Notes under the pieces: generated by a model
Databases searched by the model: none
What the model saw: the letters and a program-made list of their open reading frames with translations, nothing else
Told to the model about the DNA's origin: nothing
Source: Callaeas wilsoni
Lineage: Eukaryota > Chordata > Aves > Passeriformes > Callaeidae
Assembly: GCA_013398955.1 (NCBI GenBank)
Contig: VWPU01004637.1
Location: forward strand, 1 to 64,000
Direction: 5' to 3'
DNA length: 64,000 nt
Translations under genes and position numbers: made by a program
In this document: one piece after another, positions 12,201-26,732 of the stretch
Layout: every line of letters begins with the position of its first letter
Position numbering within the stretch: position 1 is the first letter of the stretch

Positions 12201-15200
12201 AAAGCACTTAATGAGTATTTCTGCAGTGCTTTGCTGTGTTTGTGGTAAAAGGGTACCTGGGCTGACGGTGCTGGTTTAGAGCAGCCTGCGCTGGCACAGA
12301 GCTGTACCCTGGGATAGGAGCAGGGTGACAGAGCTGCCCCATGGATGCTGTCACTCTGGAGGCTCTGTGGGCTCGGGCTGACCTTCTGGCACAGGGATGC
12401 TTAATGCTGGAAGGATATCCAGTACCCGTGATTTCAAATTGTCCTTCAGAAAGGCAGCTCCTGAAGCTGTTTTGTGTCTGAGGTATTGCTTCAGATGTAC
12501 TTGAGATTTATGTAGAAAGTGGAAGCAGATGCATTCCTTTTCCTCAGAGCTTTTATTAATTGCTAAATGAAGCAGCTGAGTTGCTGGGTTCTGTCTAGTA
12601 TTTGTGGTAAGATTTGATATGTTGCTTGATAAACACTCGTGTGTTTTGCACAGATAAAATGTGCTTAGCCCTTGTGGGTTCTGGAGTAGTGGGCTGCTGG
12701 ATTTGTGGATGTTAAGATGCTCATGTATTCACTTCAGCAGTGAGAACTAATGCGTGGAAACTTCATCCTGGAGAGTTACTTAGTAACGCTGTTTGTCCCT
12801 GAGCTGCAAAAAATAATGCTGAGGAAATTAGCAAGGTTAAATGGAAATTATCCAAAACACAAATGTATCTATTTCAGAGCCTCTGCTAGAGATAATAAAG
12901 CCTTCAGTGGTTACTGTGCTCAGGCAGAGATGCCTCTTTACCTATAGAACTAGGACTTGCAGTTGTTACCTCTGAGTTATATTCGATCTTGACTGTAAGC
13001 AGAGTGATTCCCTGGGAGCTTCCCATCAAGCTCAAGGGTGTGATTCCCTCCAGACCTGTCCCAGGGAGAGCAGAGCACGGCATGGCTGGGTGTGAGTTAC
13101 TGCAGAGCCCTGGCAGCCCTCTGCCGTGGGATCACGTATCCGGCTGGGAGGTAGGGCCACTCTGCCAGCACACTTAATCTAGTTTTGATTTGTCAGGATC
13201 TCAAAGACAGAAACAAAAAGCACTTTGTCCTGGCCGCTCTGGAAGACTGACACTTGAATGGCTCTTTGCATTGTCTATTCAGCGGTGCTGGAGCACTGCT
13301 GTGCAGTGAGCACATTGCTGTGGGCAGTCACTCCGCTGGGCAGTTCACAGGCTTTCCTGAGCATCTCAGAGCAGCAGCTTCACATGAGCCACTTGTTTGA
13401 CCAGCTCCAAGGTCAGCCTCGGCAGCGGAACTCGGGGAGACTTCCATGGCAACTGGTGGCCCTTCAGCACAACCGGTCTGTGCCAGGGCTGACTCTGCTG
13501 CCTTCATCACCCCCTGGCTGCCGCAGCTCCTGCCCCTCAGTCGAATGAGAGCACAGTACCACTGGAGGTACTTCTTCATCAGTGCTGAAGAAGCTCCAGA
13601 GAATCTCTGGAGGTGTGGTGGACTCTCCTGAGAATCAGTTACATTTATTTATGCTTTATTCCTGGGAGAATCTGACAGAATATTCTGGAAACATTGCAAT
13701 CTATGGTCTAGTTCTTTTTTAAAAATATTATAATAAACCTTTCTTCAATGCTAATCCTAAGTGTCCAGATACAGGAAAGAAGCCTGAGTCTTTACCTCAC
13801 TATATAGTTTTCCTGTGGCCATTCTCTGAAGCTGTGATTATTTTCTGAAGCTTTTAATTTCTTATGCGTATGAGAGCTGTGTGAGAATTTCCCTAATACT
13901 TGCAGGTGATCATAAAGTATTTGGTTTGTCTTTACATAGTTGAGCTTGTTTTTCTACTGTTTATTTCATGCTGTTTAGGTTTCTGTTTGCATTTTCCTCA
14001 GTTAAACAATAATAATTAACTCAAAGCATTGAACTGATGCAGTTATCATATTGGGAGAACAAACCAAGAACCGTAATGAAATAAGCCTTACCGCAACTTC
14101 CTGGTAATGAACATTCCAGTGGCAGAGTACTTGATTTAATTTTTAAGCTTTGAGAAAATAGTGGTGGTGATAAAATGACTTTATAACTGACTTTCACTTA
14201 GGCAGCTACTCAATGCTAGGAAAAAGCTTGAGGTGTGAGGCAGAGCTGTAGTGGCTTTTTTGTTAATAGAGGGAATGTCTGAGCTCTTGTTCGCATTCGA
14301 ACCCCAAGCTGCAGTGTGCACCTACATTTTTAAATGACTGATGCTTCCCCAGGCAGTGTGCCTGACATTGTTTACTCCCTTTTAGTGAGTCTTAAGTATT
14401 TTTAAGCTGGAAACTGCAGAGTTAAAGACACTTGGATATTGCTGTCCTGTCCTCCCACCAGACCACACAGCTGAATCAAGCGTGTGTCTGTCTCCTGAAG
14501 TGTGTGGCCAGAATAGGTAAGAGCCGCTCACTGAGGCATAGAATGTGGAACTGCTAAAAAGAGACAGTATCACACACAAAATCTGGCTGTTGGTGAGGAG
14601 AATCTTCCTTAAGGTCCTAGGGACAGTTTTTGTGTGCGGCTGCTGTGTACATGGCCCTGAGGATGCTTCCAGGAGAGACCGGTGTCTCTTGGCTGCGCAT
14701 GGCTTTGGCAGTTGTCGTGGCAGGAGAGGCTGGCGGAGCAGCACAGCTGTAGGAGCACAGCTGCAGCCTCCGAAGGGCCTGCTGAGCAGCCCCGAGGAGC
14801 TTGGATGTGTTGTGTAAGGACAGCTCTGACTCAGTGGGGAATGTAAGCACGTGGTTCAACTCCAGCAGTATCACTGTACAGGGCAGAATGAGAGCTGCCA
14901 GCCCCAGCAGCGAGGGCATCAGTTCAATGCCACTACCCTCTTAGATGGCATCACACCTCGGAATCGTGTTTGCCGCCTCACTGTGTGCTGTTGGGCACCG
15001 ATTGTTGCCTGTTGAGGCGCGGTTTGCAGCTGTGTGCGCTGCTGACCAGCTGAGGGGTGAGTGGGCCCTGACTGCTGGGTGAGCACCTCAGGGCTGACTC
15101 AGGCATTCCTGCACACAGATGCTCCTCACAGGGAGATGCTGTTCCATGCCAGTTCAGGAGCTTCTCACGTGACGGAAAGTTGCTCCAAAGTCAGCTTTTC

Positions 15201-18200
15201 ATAGTTTCTTACTGAATTTTCTTTCAGTTTTACACATACTGCCATGAGATTTGTATCTTAAATATTGGTATTTTGAGCGGTTATTGAAGAACTGAAGCTG
15301 AATGCTTGTGGAGCAATTGTGGGTTTGCAGGCTGGGATATATTAACAGCATTGTGGAAGTGAGCTATAGTATTACCAGAGCCATTCTAAATATACTGCAG
15401 CATTTCAGTCCTGACAGTGATTGTGATGCCAGGCCTGGACTATGAATACATCCTCCATGTGCACACTCACGTGAGAATGACAGGACAGCACGTGCTAGGC
15501 TTGAAGATAGTGTTTCTTTCAGTTGGATAAGGAGTGTGGCACGATTGTCCTTTCCTTCTGACGTGTTAGACAGCGCTCTGGGGCTGTTCAGGAGTGAGCG
15601 CAAGCAGCAGGGTATGGGGAAATCTTTCCCTTGAATGAGAATTTCTGCAGTCCATGCAGAGAAATCTGCTTCTGTCGGGCCCTTCATTGGCGATAACATG
15701 TCAGGGAGATAGTTCTGGTTTTCCATCAGTGTGAGAAGTCCATCTTCTAGCCCTGGTCTCCCAGGCTTTCCAGTTTTTCCTCTTGCTTAGGTTTTTAGCT
15801 TGCTTGTGTAGTAGTTTATTCCTCGTTGGGCAGGTTGTTAGAGGGCAACGTGTGGTAAGTAACACCTGCAGGTTCTGTAATGGATTGGTGTGAGCTGTTC
15901 AGATGTCTGCTGCTTTCTTACTCCTGACTGCTCCTCATGCTCCTCCTGATGTAAAGGAAGTTTGGGGGTGTTCTGGACAGGAAGGACACGTGTCCCAAGA
16001 GCCAGGCTATCTGAAGGGCACTGCCAGGCATAGCTGTCCTGATAGCAGTGAGGATGGACTTCACAGTGAGGAAATCAGTAAAATACCAGCTCTAAACACC
16101 TCCTGAAGCTGTTTGGTCTTTTAAACATACAAACTCTTCAGGCAATCTAGAGCTGGTTTGTTACTGCAGGCAAATGGTGACCTGAGGGACACTTTGGTCT
16201 TTCTTGGAGTTGTCCTGCTCACTACCTGCAGTAGCAGGAGATGTGTGTTTTTCACAGAGGAGTGAACATTTACTTGCAGCCACAATGCATCAAGTTCTAT
16301 AGTGAAACGTGTTAGTTGAACTAAAAGTGAAAGGGAGGCAGCCTGGAATGCCAAAAGATGGGATTGCCAATGACTGATGAAGGATCTCTACCTTGCTTCA
16401 GACTTCCCTTTCAGTAGGGGTCCTGGGGTTCTGATGGAGTTTAATAGACAGGTTGACTTAGTAGCAGAGACAAATGCTGACTTGCAGTGGGGTTGACACG
16501 GCAAAAGAGCAAGATGTGAAGGGCTGACATTTTCTTACTGCCATGATTCCCATACCTGTGCAAGGCCTGTAGATTAAATACGGGCTGCTAAAAACCTCTC
16601 CCTTCTGTGGGAGCAGAGTGACAGGCTCCAGTTCCTCACTCCTGCTGCTCGAATTCCTGATTTCTCCTGGAGCAGCTTTGCTCCCGAGCTGTCAGAGCAG
16701 CCTGCAGCCTTTCTCTGGGAACACCACTGCTGTAGCAGCTGAGTGAGCAGTGGAAGCCTGAGTAAGTACCACTGGCTGTTTCTCAAGTCTGACATCATAT
16801 CCAAGAATTAGATGGCTCTCTCTCACCATGGGGATAATGAAATAATTCCTACTGTGTTATTCATTAACTCATATTTCATTCAGTGGCTCCTAAGAGGCTA
16901 ACGAGTACATTAGAGGTGAACTTGCATAAGACTTCTGACATCCTTTTGGTAAGTTAAGTAAGAGTTAAAGCTGTGGCAGACAAAGTGTGGCAGTGGGGCC
17001 TCACTGAGGCAGGTGGCCTGTGCTGTGTTACACAAACTGACTCGTGAGCTAGTTTAGTGGCTTTTTTTGTCAATGGTTTCAAGAAAATAGCCTGCTTCTA
17101 AAGTTGGTGCAGAAATAACTGGTGCCCAGAGCCAGGTGAGCTGGGCTTCCTGGTACCGATGGCTGTGGCTGCTGCTGAAGCTCTCATGCCAGCTGGGAGT
17201 GCTGGCCTGTTCTGAAGGCTCACCAGGAGTTTGCCTCCCTCCCAAAGAGGTTTGTCTGTGCTGTGCAATTGAGCCAATAAACTAATATAAATAAAGATTA
17301 AGGTGTTTGTGGGAGGAATGAGGATTGGATATTCAGGTGCCTAACAATCTCTCTGATCTTTTGAGCATTGCTGTGAGTGTGCTGACATCAGTAGTTCATC
17401 CCCACAGGTAATACCTGAGGTAATTCTAAACAGAGGCTGCAGTAGGATGGGACACCTGAAGAAATCCAGAATTTCCAGGTGGCCCAATAAGATTTTAAAT
17501 TACCTGGTATTTGTAGAAGCACTGGGTGAGGTGGCTTTATCTGGGAAGAAGTTGTAGGTGGTGGTCTGGTGAGTCAGGCCGGTGCCATCCTGGAGAGGCA
17601 GGTGTGTCCCTGCCTGGTTGTGGGTTGTGGTCCTGGCTAGGAAGTTGCTGGGAACCTTTCCAGGTGTGTGTAGAGTCATGGTTTGGGTGCTGAGTACACA
17701 ACTCCAGCTGCTCAGACCCTCGGTAGTGGAGTTGTATTTCCCAAGCACAGAGCAGAATACTATAAAAATTGGGAGTATTCAAAAAACTGAACTCTGGACA
17801 TCTGTTCTGGGCACAGAAGATCCTTCTGATGGCTTGAACTCTTGCTATCCTTAGTTTTCCAGCCTTTTAAAAGTCCATTACTGCCACTTCACGTACGGAA
17901 CAGTGCGAGAGCTTTGGTGGGTGCTGTGGATCCTTAGCAGAAGAGGTGCTGAAAATGAGGAGTGAGGAAGGACTGACCTGCTTCAGGACTCCACACTGAC
18001 TACAGGGTTTAAGGAAAAAGGCTCGATGAAAAGTTCTGGGTTCAGGGAGTGTCGTACCACCCAGCTCACTGGGTGAGGGTTTATGGGAAGGAGAAGATGG
18101 AGAAGGGAATTAAGGATCATACATATTCCAAGAGATGCTTCACAGAAGCTTCACAGGTGATCACAGTGCTTGCATTTCCTAATGTGTAACCCTTCACTCC

Positions 18201-21200
18201 ATGGTTTTTATGTAGGGCTGCTTTAGGCTGCAATTTCAAGTTGATTTCCATGGCGTGTATGAGCAGTGAAAATACCTGCTGGGTCATTAATGCAGGGCTT
18301 GGGCTGTCAGCTTTGCCTCCCTTGTTTACTCATTGTGCAACTCCATGTAACAGCTTAGGCCAAAAATCCAGCACTGAGCCATGCCAGCTGTCAAGGATCC
18401 CTTCTCTTACAGCAGCACTTCCACACCAGTGCTCTGACTTCTTGAAATACGTGAAATAGTAAAATACCAAAACAGGCCGCTCTGTCCTATGTGTTCTTGC
18501 AGGATCTGTTTTCAGCTCCCAACTCTGTGGCAACTGGAAAAGAGAAATCTTTAGTTCAAGCTGCAAGTTGTTCAGGCTGAACATGGAAGTTTGGCTGCAA
18601 GTGCTGGTTCATGGTGGCATTTTTTATTTTGGAGGCCTGTGCCATCAGGGGATTCTTGTGGAAGAGTTCTGTCAGCTGGACCTGGAGCTGATGCAGAGAT
18701 ACCACATCTCCAAGCTAATGACACAGAAGTGGTACTTTTAATAAACATACGTGCCTTGGATCCTTGTCCTTCCTTGACAGGCTCATCTAAGCTTCCAGCT
18801 AAGCTTTCCTGCGTAAAGATGTCATCTTCCATCCAGGAGAGGGGTTGCGCTGTTTTTTGGCATTTGAATCTAAATGAGCAAAACTGTGCAGGCTCTGAAA
18901 TACAAGAGCTGAATGCTGAGGTTGTTCCTGCAGCGAGCCGTTATTTATCTAAATTACAGATGCTTTTTCATCTCAGCTCTGAGCATTTGCTTCTAGATTT
19001 GTCTTCACATGTAGATTTGTGTTACACCAGCTGCATAACCTTCTGAAATAAAGGCTTACAATAACAGCAAGGCACACTTAAGTATTCTGAGCATTGTTCT
19101 TACCCGTGTTCTGTTTTTGCTCAGAGCATGAGGGTTTCCTTTGCCTTCCAGTATTTCTCTGAAGTTGGTTTCAGATTCCAACTTTAATATTGGAATTGAT
19201 TGTCTAGAAAGGATATGCCTGGTGATCCTCAAACCTCAGCTGGATGAGTCCAAAGAGCAACTTGATGTAATGGAACTGTGCCAGTGGGGGCTCGCACTCC
19301 CTGGTGTGCTGTTCTCCCACTCATCCCAAATTGTTCTGGATTTTCTTTGCATAGTTATTGATCTTGATTCTTTGTACGTTCCCACTTGCACTGGAAAGGG
19401 CAGAAGTAACTTCTGTTTTGTAATTGGATATTCAGCCTTGTTTCTGTGACAGAACTCTGGTGGGGAATTGGCTTTCTGGGAAGTTCAGTCCCCCTGGATC
19501 TGATGGCAAGCATTACTGCAGGCAGCCCGGAGAGTTACAGGAAGGGACGGAATTCCTGCCCGCTCTTGGTCTGGATTTTGACCAGAGGTGGCACCTCATA
19601 AGGTGTTTCAGGAGGTCCCTGAGTACCTGAGCAAACGGAGGCTCAGGGCTGTGTTTGTTCATTTTCAGCAGCTCCATCCCGTGTGTGCAGCACGACCCAG
19701 GCTGTCAGCTGAGGTCAGGGGGTTTTGCTGTTTGATTTCATCAGGAGCAAGGCAGGACCCAAACCCCAACATTTATTGCTCCCTAACTGTGTTGTATCTA
19801 CTTTTTTTAACCAAAATTTTCCGGATTTACTTTTTCACTCCAAGCAAATGCACCTTGAATATTTTACCCTCGTGGGATTAATGCAGACTTCTCAGAGTTC
19901 ATGTTCAGTAAGTACAGGCTTGGTTTTGCTAGTCAGGTGGTTACCAGAGAGTGCTTCAAATGGAATGATAGAGACCAAAAATAGATTGATTTAGTTGATC
20001 TTAATTTTTACTGTGGAGTGCCACTTCTGTGTATTTAATTGAAACTTGAGATCTGCAAGTCACAGGTAAGAACTGCAGTGTTACAAATGTGACTTGTGCT
20101 ATTTTGGCATCTTTAGGCAAGCTCATGAACTAATCACACATGCTCTTGTATGTCTTTATAAAGTGCAATTTAAAGGGGATAAGGTAAATTTGCTGTAAGG
20201 ATGGTTATAAATCTTTATATTCTTTAAAGGAAGGTTAAGTCCTGCTGGCTGATAATGATTTAAATGCAAAAATTGAAGTGGGTAACTGCAGTCTCCTGAC
20301 ATACATATTTTTTAAAATCTGGAGTTAAATGAAAATTACCTTCCCTGATGCATCAATAACAGAGTGAGCTGTGAACTGCACTGACTTCTGCAATGCCTGT
20401 GGGAGAGATGTGGATGTGCTGTGTTTGGGTAATGCGCCGAAGAGCCCAAACCTTTGTTTCTTTAAAATGATGATTTATCTCTTAATTGCAACCAAGTCTT
20501 TCTTAGTAAATTAGGTTTGTTTTGAGTCACACAGGGAAGGAGTGAATGTTCTCTAAAGGATAAAACACTTAAATGACTACTTACATTCTTTGTACTATTA
20601 TTCTTCCTTCTCAGGGTTTGTTGTTATCTACCAAAAGGAATGAATTTCTTTAGGGAAAATAAGTGAGAGAGTTTTTAAATAAGTGTCTGTATATACTGAT
20701 TTGTTGTGCTTTTGAAAAGGTCATTTAGTATAAAATAGGATACTGAGGAATATCCTTTTAGGTAAAAACTGCTCTGCTACAGAGAACTTGGCGTGGTCTG
20801 ATTTAAGTGAGCAGCTAGGAAAGGAAATCTTCCTGTTCCCCAGAGAAGCTCATTCCTGTTGGAATCACTGTTTGGATGGCAGGATTGACCAAAGGAGATA
20901 CAGGTACCCTATGGAATTAATTCCTTATTCCTCATCAGCCAGGTATCTGCTGGTATCCTTCTATGGAAGCTTGTACTTCAATGGATTTTAACTTTAAATA
21001 GGAGAAGGGAGAGACTGTGGCTATTGACTGGAGCTCTGTCAAACCTTGTTTCACTAGCAGAGCTGCAGTTTGTTGCAGAACTCAATTTCAATTCTAGCTG
21101 AAACTCTGTGTTTTGATACACGGCCGTGCCTCAAGCAACCACAAACCCTTCTTTGGTGTCTCTGAAATGCCTAAATATATTTAACTTTGGCTTCGTGCTG

Positions 21201-22120
21201 TTTAGTTTTTTAGAATAAGCATATTCTGTTAATCTAAGTAAATTCCTTCCTGGCACTGGAGGGCTGTGCAGCTTCAGTGTAAGGGAACAAGCCTGTATGC
21301 TTTCAGTATTATGAAAGTTGTGGAGAAAATATTTTGGGGACTTGTCCTGACTGAACTCAGCCTCCCTGGGCAGTCTGGAGACGTGTCTTTAGAAATCGTA
21401 GTTGTTCTTGCCTTTGACACATTCAAGAGTTGAACGTTGCGGGCATCTACCTTGATTTAGTTGATGGAGGACTATTGGGCTTGAAGATATGTAAAATTAG
21501 AAAAACATGCATTAGAGTCAGGTGGTTCTGAAGCAGCACTGTTGTGTCTCTAGAGGAATGCATAGTGCAGTGTGACAAAATTAACTGCTCTGTTAAAGAC
21601 CTCTGTACTTCACACCAGATACTGCTAATGTGTGTAATTGATCTTCCAAACCAGCTACGGGAATTGAAGCCCATTAAAACATTTCTTGAGGCGATCACAG
21701 GAGCTGCAGGACTCCTCCATGGGCCTCCTGCCTCCCACATCAAAGGCCTGTGCTGCTCCAGTCCCTGGTGGCTGCTCTGCCGAGGCTCGTGGTGAGGAGC
21801 AGTTTCACTGCTCACTGAAGCTGGGTGCTCAGACAGCTCCGTGTGCCTTCGTGGGCAGGACCCTCTTTAAGATTCTTTTTCTTTGCCTGCTGTTTGTTGG
21901 AGTTGAGGTCCATCTCCAGCTCTTATTTAAGTGCAGCTTGCGAATGGAAAGTAGTATTTTGCTGTTACATTTCCTGCTTCTGAAATTAACTGTGACTTTC
22001 CACAAGTGGAAAAAGATAGGAATAAACAACTGTCTTAATATTTGGAAGACACTGAGGCGATTTAACTACAGGAGGGAAAGTATTTGCTTTTCCTCTTTTT
22101 TCTTTTTGCTTTAGTGAACC
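95..22120 (+). other. MTMR3: Long 5'-UTR intron, CR1-poor part
   Basis: About 22 kb with no recognisable protein-coding exon. All open frames are short, unrelated to any protein I know, and lack convincing splice context. I saw no CR1 3' end, LTR or tRNA gene. The base composition is ordinary AT-leaning intron with scattered T-runs. Additional short 5'-UTR exons could hide here because they leave no coding signature. The absence of young repeats contrasts with the next 40 kb. Confidence 0.6.
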
Positions 22121-22254
22121 GAGGACGTCCAAGGCCGGATTGGATGGGCCTCGGAGAAACCTGGGGTGGTGGAAGGTGTCCCTGCCCGTGGCAGGGGTGG
22201 AACTGGATGAGCTTTAAGGGCCCTTCCAACCCAAACCATTCCATGGTTCTGTGA
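22121..22254 (+). mobile_element. CR1 LINE 3' end, truncated, + orientation
   Basis: A 5'-truncated copy of the CR1 3' UTR. It starts in the 'gtccaaggcc' block, runs through the 'tggaaggtgtccctgcc' block, and ends with the diagnostic 'cccttccaacccaaacc' motif followed by a degenerate copy of the terminal octamer repeat. Severe 5' truncation is typical of CR1 retroposition. It lies in the long 5'-UTR intron. Confidence 0.85.
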
Positions 22255-24100
22255 ATCAGCTGAGCAGGGAAAGGCCAGGAAGCAGCAGAATTGCTGGAGG
22301 CAGTGTGCTGGTGCATTATCCAAACCAGTCTGTCCCTTGTCATCTAAATGCAGGAATTAACAGGGGAAGGCATCCGAGTCCTGTGCGTGTCTTAATTCCT
22401 GTAGGGAGCCAGAGCGCTTCCCTGCTGTGCCTGGCTGAGGGCAGCGCCACTGGGAGTCCTTCTCCCTCTGTAGGTAGCTTGAGTGGAAGCTGCTGAAAGT
22501 TTGGAGAAGCTGGAACTGCCAGTGGGCTGATGGAAATGCCTGCTTCTCCCTGGAAGGAGCTGCTGCTCAAGTGCAGGGAGGGCAGGACCCTGTTCTGAGA
22601 AATCTTGGGTCTGGCTGGAACTTGCTGGGTAAATGGGACCCAGCAGAAGGCTCTGTGCAGTCCCTTGAGCTGCTGGGTTTCCTGTCCCAGCTCCTGCTGC
22701 TCTCCTTATCATGGACAAGCACACTTGGCTTTATCTCCTCCAAATTTGACTTCTGCAGTATTTGCACGCAGGGAGCGTCTGGTGAACGGTGAGTGCTCTT
22801 GGGGTCTTGGCAGCCTCGTGCCTGATGACCAAACAAGTGTGTGGACTGCTCTCTAGGAAACAGCTTTCTGTGAGCCTAGGAAAGCTACTCTGATCCTTGA
22901 TTAGCTCCTGAAATGTGGAATTTAAGGGGTCTCTTGTAGTTAAATAAACCTAGGTCAGCTCTTTCAATATGGTTATTTGATTCCGTTCAGGATTGTTTCG
23001 CATGGACTAGTAAGGGAATACCTGAACTCAAGGCTTTTCCTGGATTGAATTCATTACTATTTTGTGCTGTAAATAATGCTGTGATCAAACATACGTGTGC
23101 TCTGCCATAGTAATTGAAGAGACTTTGAAGGGAAGGGCTCTTCATCCTCAGGTTCACAGATTCTGGCAGAAATACAGGAATTACTCCTAGAAGCCCCTTC
23201 AATTCCCTTCAGTACAGAATGCAGTTGTGTGCTTGACAGCTCTGAAGTGGATCAGGGCTTTGGGAGGGTGCTTGGTGTCTGAACCGTAAACTCTGCCATT
23301 CAAACTGAAACTACTTGAATATTTCTCAAAGAATTGAGCAGGCTAAGAGACGAGCGAGCTAGTTGATTAGTTCTGTAAAGAAATGTCGTTTCTGCAGGAG
23401 CTGAAGTGATTCTTAATCGACCTCAAATTCTGTAAATCTGAAATGTCCTGCAGTTTTTCAGACTGTGCTGCTGTGGAAGCAAACAACATCTACAGCACTG
23501 CAGAGTGGTAGTTCCATGATCTGATCTCTGGGGTAGTTTTGTCTGGTATCGAGGAGTTGGAATATGCCATGATGGGTCTGAAATGCCAGAGTTGGTGTGA
23601 AATAAGGAAGGGGAATGTTTTGTTTGGGAGGAGTATGGGAGCAGCACCCTTTCTGCAGGCTCATCATGCTTCAGGGAATAGCAGCACAGTCTGTTTTAAA
23701 GCAAAACCACCTTAATACCACATCAAAAAAGGCATTTTTGGAGTGTGCCACAATTTTACCAAGTGCTGGTGTTAGTTTGAAATATGAACTTTCCCAGTTG
23801 TGTAAGGTGATCCAGTGTGAGGGCTGGAACACGGAGCCTCCCAATGGCTTCCGTTCCTCGATGCAGCTGGTGAGGGTGCATGTGTGGATCTTCCACGGCC
23901 TCCTTGACAGGACAGGTCTTTTCAATGCAATTGAAGAATTAATGGATTAAAGCTTTACCCATAATTACATTGTGCAAGGTGTGCAAGCAGAGGAAGGGAT
24001 GTCTCGTTCTAGGCCTTGAGAACAGCAGACAGGCTTTGTGTCCTGCCTGTTCCGGGCTGTGCAGCACAGTGGCGCTGGAGAAGGGCTTTGGCCAGGAATA

Positions 24101-24367
24101 CAGGGAACAGGACACAGGGAATGGCTGCCCACTGCCAGAGGGCAGGGATGGATGGGATATTGGAAGGAATTGTTCCCTGGGAGGGTGGGGAGGCCCTGGC
24201 ACAGGGTGCCCAGAGAAGCTGTGGCTGCCCCTGGATCGCTGGCAGTGTCCAAGGCCAGGTTGGATGGAACTTGCAGCACCCTGGAAGGTGTCCCTGCCAT
24301 GGCAGGGGTGGAACTGGATGAGCTTTAAGGTCCCTTCCAACTCAAACCATTCCATGTTTCCATGATT
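24101..24367 (+). mobile_element. CR1 LINE 3' end, + orientation
   Basis: A longer CR1 3' segment. It contains the 'gggatattgg' and 'ggaattgttccctggg' blocks, then the 'gtccaaggcc' and 'ggtgtccctgcc' blocks, and ends in 'cccttccaac' with a decayed ATTCCATG-type tail. Open frames across it are repeat-derived and not genes. Confidence 0.88.
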
Positions 24368-26385
24368 GCCAGGCCTCTGCGGGGACCAAGGTCCCCATTA
24401 GGGACACCTTGTAATAACTTAGGCATTTATTTCTCAAAGCATTAATAGATTATTAATAACAGGTATTTGCTATTTCAAGAAAGTTATCTTACGACAAAAG
24501 CATCCGGTGGTGTTTTGTTAAAGAAATTTTCGAAGTTTTATGCCAGAAAAAGTGTGGTGAAAATGAGCTGGACTGAGGAGCTGAGAGCTGTGACTGTGTG
24601 TGTTGTCCTAGGAAGTTCAGTGGGGGAGAAAAGTCTCATGGGATTGTATCTTGAAACTCCAGAGGAACCTTCAAATTACATTTGCTTCTTGATTCTTTTT
24701 ATTTTCAACCCTTTCTTTCTCTTTGTTATCCCTTGCCGGTGTCTGTAGTGTTGGGCTGGCTGTCAGTAAATCCCCTCAGGCAGGAGGAGCTGTCCTGGGC
24801 AGTGTGGGATGCTCCTCTGGGAGCTGCTGCTGCCCCTTCCCGCTGCTCAGGTGCTGACAGGAAGGTCTGAGCTGGAGCAAGAGCTGACTGGAGGAGGGAA
24901 GGGGCATGAAGAGGTGCTTTGGGAGGATGAGTAAAACCTCAGGGGCTTTGATTAACAGCCACTTCTCCTTGTTTGCTGCCTGTCTTCTAGAAAGGCAGAA
25001 GGAGAGGAGGGAGTGTGACTCATGGCAAATGGGCTGGGAGGACCTAATGGAAAAATGGGAACTGTGAGGAGCAAATGATTCCCTTCTTTCTCCAGTGTGC
25101 CTTTTCGAACGGAAACTTCTGCTGCCTGGTGTAACCTTGCTGTTGTTTCATAACTCCAGCCTAATATTGCCCTACATTTCATGGCTCTTTGGTTACCTGT
25201 TGACATAAATCCCCTTCCCAGCACACCTGGACACCTTTCCAGCCTAGAACCTCCACAAATCCACTGGGTCTGTGTCCTGGCAGCTTCCATACTAAAATTC
25301 AGATCCCATCCTTCCAGGTCTCTTCACAGTTCAGACTGATCTGCGTAGATGTTGGTCCTTGGTGGCTGTTCCTCATCTGTCCTGCACATAAAGCTGAGGA
25401 ATACGGAGTAATTGAAATAAAAGGAAAGTTATAGACATGGTACAGAAGATCTCTGATGGCTAAGTTGTATCCTGGCTTATGTATGAATAATTGCAGCCTT
25501 TGGATGCCAGGGTTTTATCCAAATGAAAAAGGAATTGAAAGAAAAGAGAGCCTGAAATTTTGTAAGAAAAAGTGACATTTTGTTGTGGATTTTGGTTTCA
25601 AGCTTGCTGTGGTCTTTTGACCTGGGTAGTTTTGAGATCAGTGAAGGAAAATACTGATGTTGAGTCTTTTATTCGGGAGCGCGTTCCTAAAAAGCCTCTT
25701 ATTTTTGGAATAATTAATACTGTTATCCCAGCTAAACACTGATTTTTATTCTTGACATCAATTATGGAAAAATGGACCTTTCTTACTGCAAAATCAAATT
25801 TTTCTGTACTATCCTTTGCTATCAGACTCCAGAAGTGCTTCTCCTGCCTTGCCTCCTGCCTTCCTCTACCATTTCAAGCTCTGCTTTCCTTTCAAGATGG
25901 TTTTTTTTTTGTTTTAACTTTGAACTGTTGCTTCTGCATTTAATTTCTGAAGAGTGCAAGAAGTGATCTTTAACAAATATGCAAAGATAATCAGCTTAAT
26001 CAAACTGCTTTAAAGGCAGATTAATGCCTCTTCCGAGTGGGAAGATGAAGGAAACCCAAATGCTGACCTGCCATTAGCGGATGAGTCAGTGCAGTGACAG
26101 ATGTTGACAAAACTTTTTTGATGCTTTGGACTCTTATAATTAATTTTATTCTTCACTCATAAAAGCAGCGAGAGCAGAAGGTGGAATGAGATCTTTCCAA
26201 AGTGCTCTGCTGCAGGACAGTTCCCATCCGTGCTGTGGAAAGGTGAGATGTTCCATGTGGCTGTTCTGCTCTCCCCGGCAGGTATTTGAGTGTTGCTGTG
26301 TGCACACCTTCGTATCCAGCTGCTTTCCAGCTGGGAGTGATGTCATTTCATCCAGGGAAGTGGATGATTGACAGGATGGAGAGAA

Positions 26386-26732
26386 CTGGGGTTGTTCCCA
26401 GTTGCTCCTGGAGCTAAGGAGACTCGGGGGGACCTTGTGGCTCTGCACAACGCCCTGACAGGAGGGGGCAGCCGGGGGGGTCGGGCTCTGCTCCAGGGAA
26501 CAGGGACAGGAGGAGAGGGAACGGCCTCAGGTTCCACCAGGGAAGGTTGAGATGGGATATTAGAGAGCACATCTTCATGGAAAGGGTGGGCAGGCACAGC
26601 TGCCCTGGGCAGTGCTGGAGGGATTGAACAGCGCCGTGGATGTGGCACTTGGGCACAGAGGGTCAGTGGTGAACGCAGTGGTGCCAGGTCAATGGCCTTA
26701 CAGGTCTTTTCCAGCCTTAAAGGTTCTGTGAC
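26386..26732 (+). mobile_element. CR1 LINE 3' end, older subfamily, + orientation
   Basis: This copy differs from the neighbouring CR1s. It carries the blocks typical of chicken-type CR1: a 'ggggaccttgtggctctgca' block, an 'aacggcctcaggttccacca' block, a 'gatgtggcactt' block, and an end in 'aggtcttttccagcctta'. The differences suggest a separate and probably older subfamily. The copy at 41091-41286 is related and inverted. Confidence 0.82.

Noticed and set aside
14280..14320. tRNA B-box-like sequence (minus-strand GGTTCGAATGC)
   Set aside because: The last bases miss the B-box consensus, no A box lies at the right distance upstream, and no cloverleaf could be drawn.
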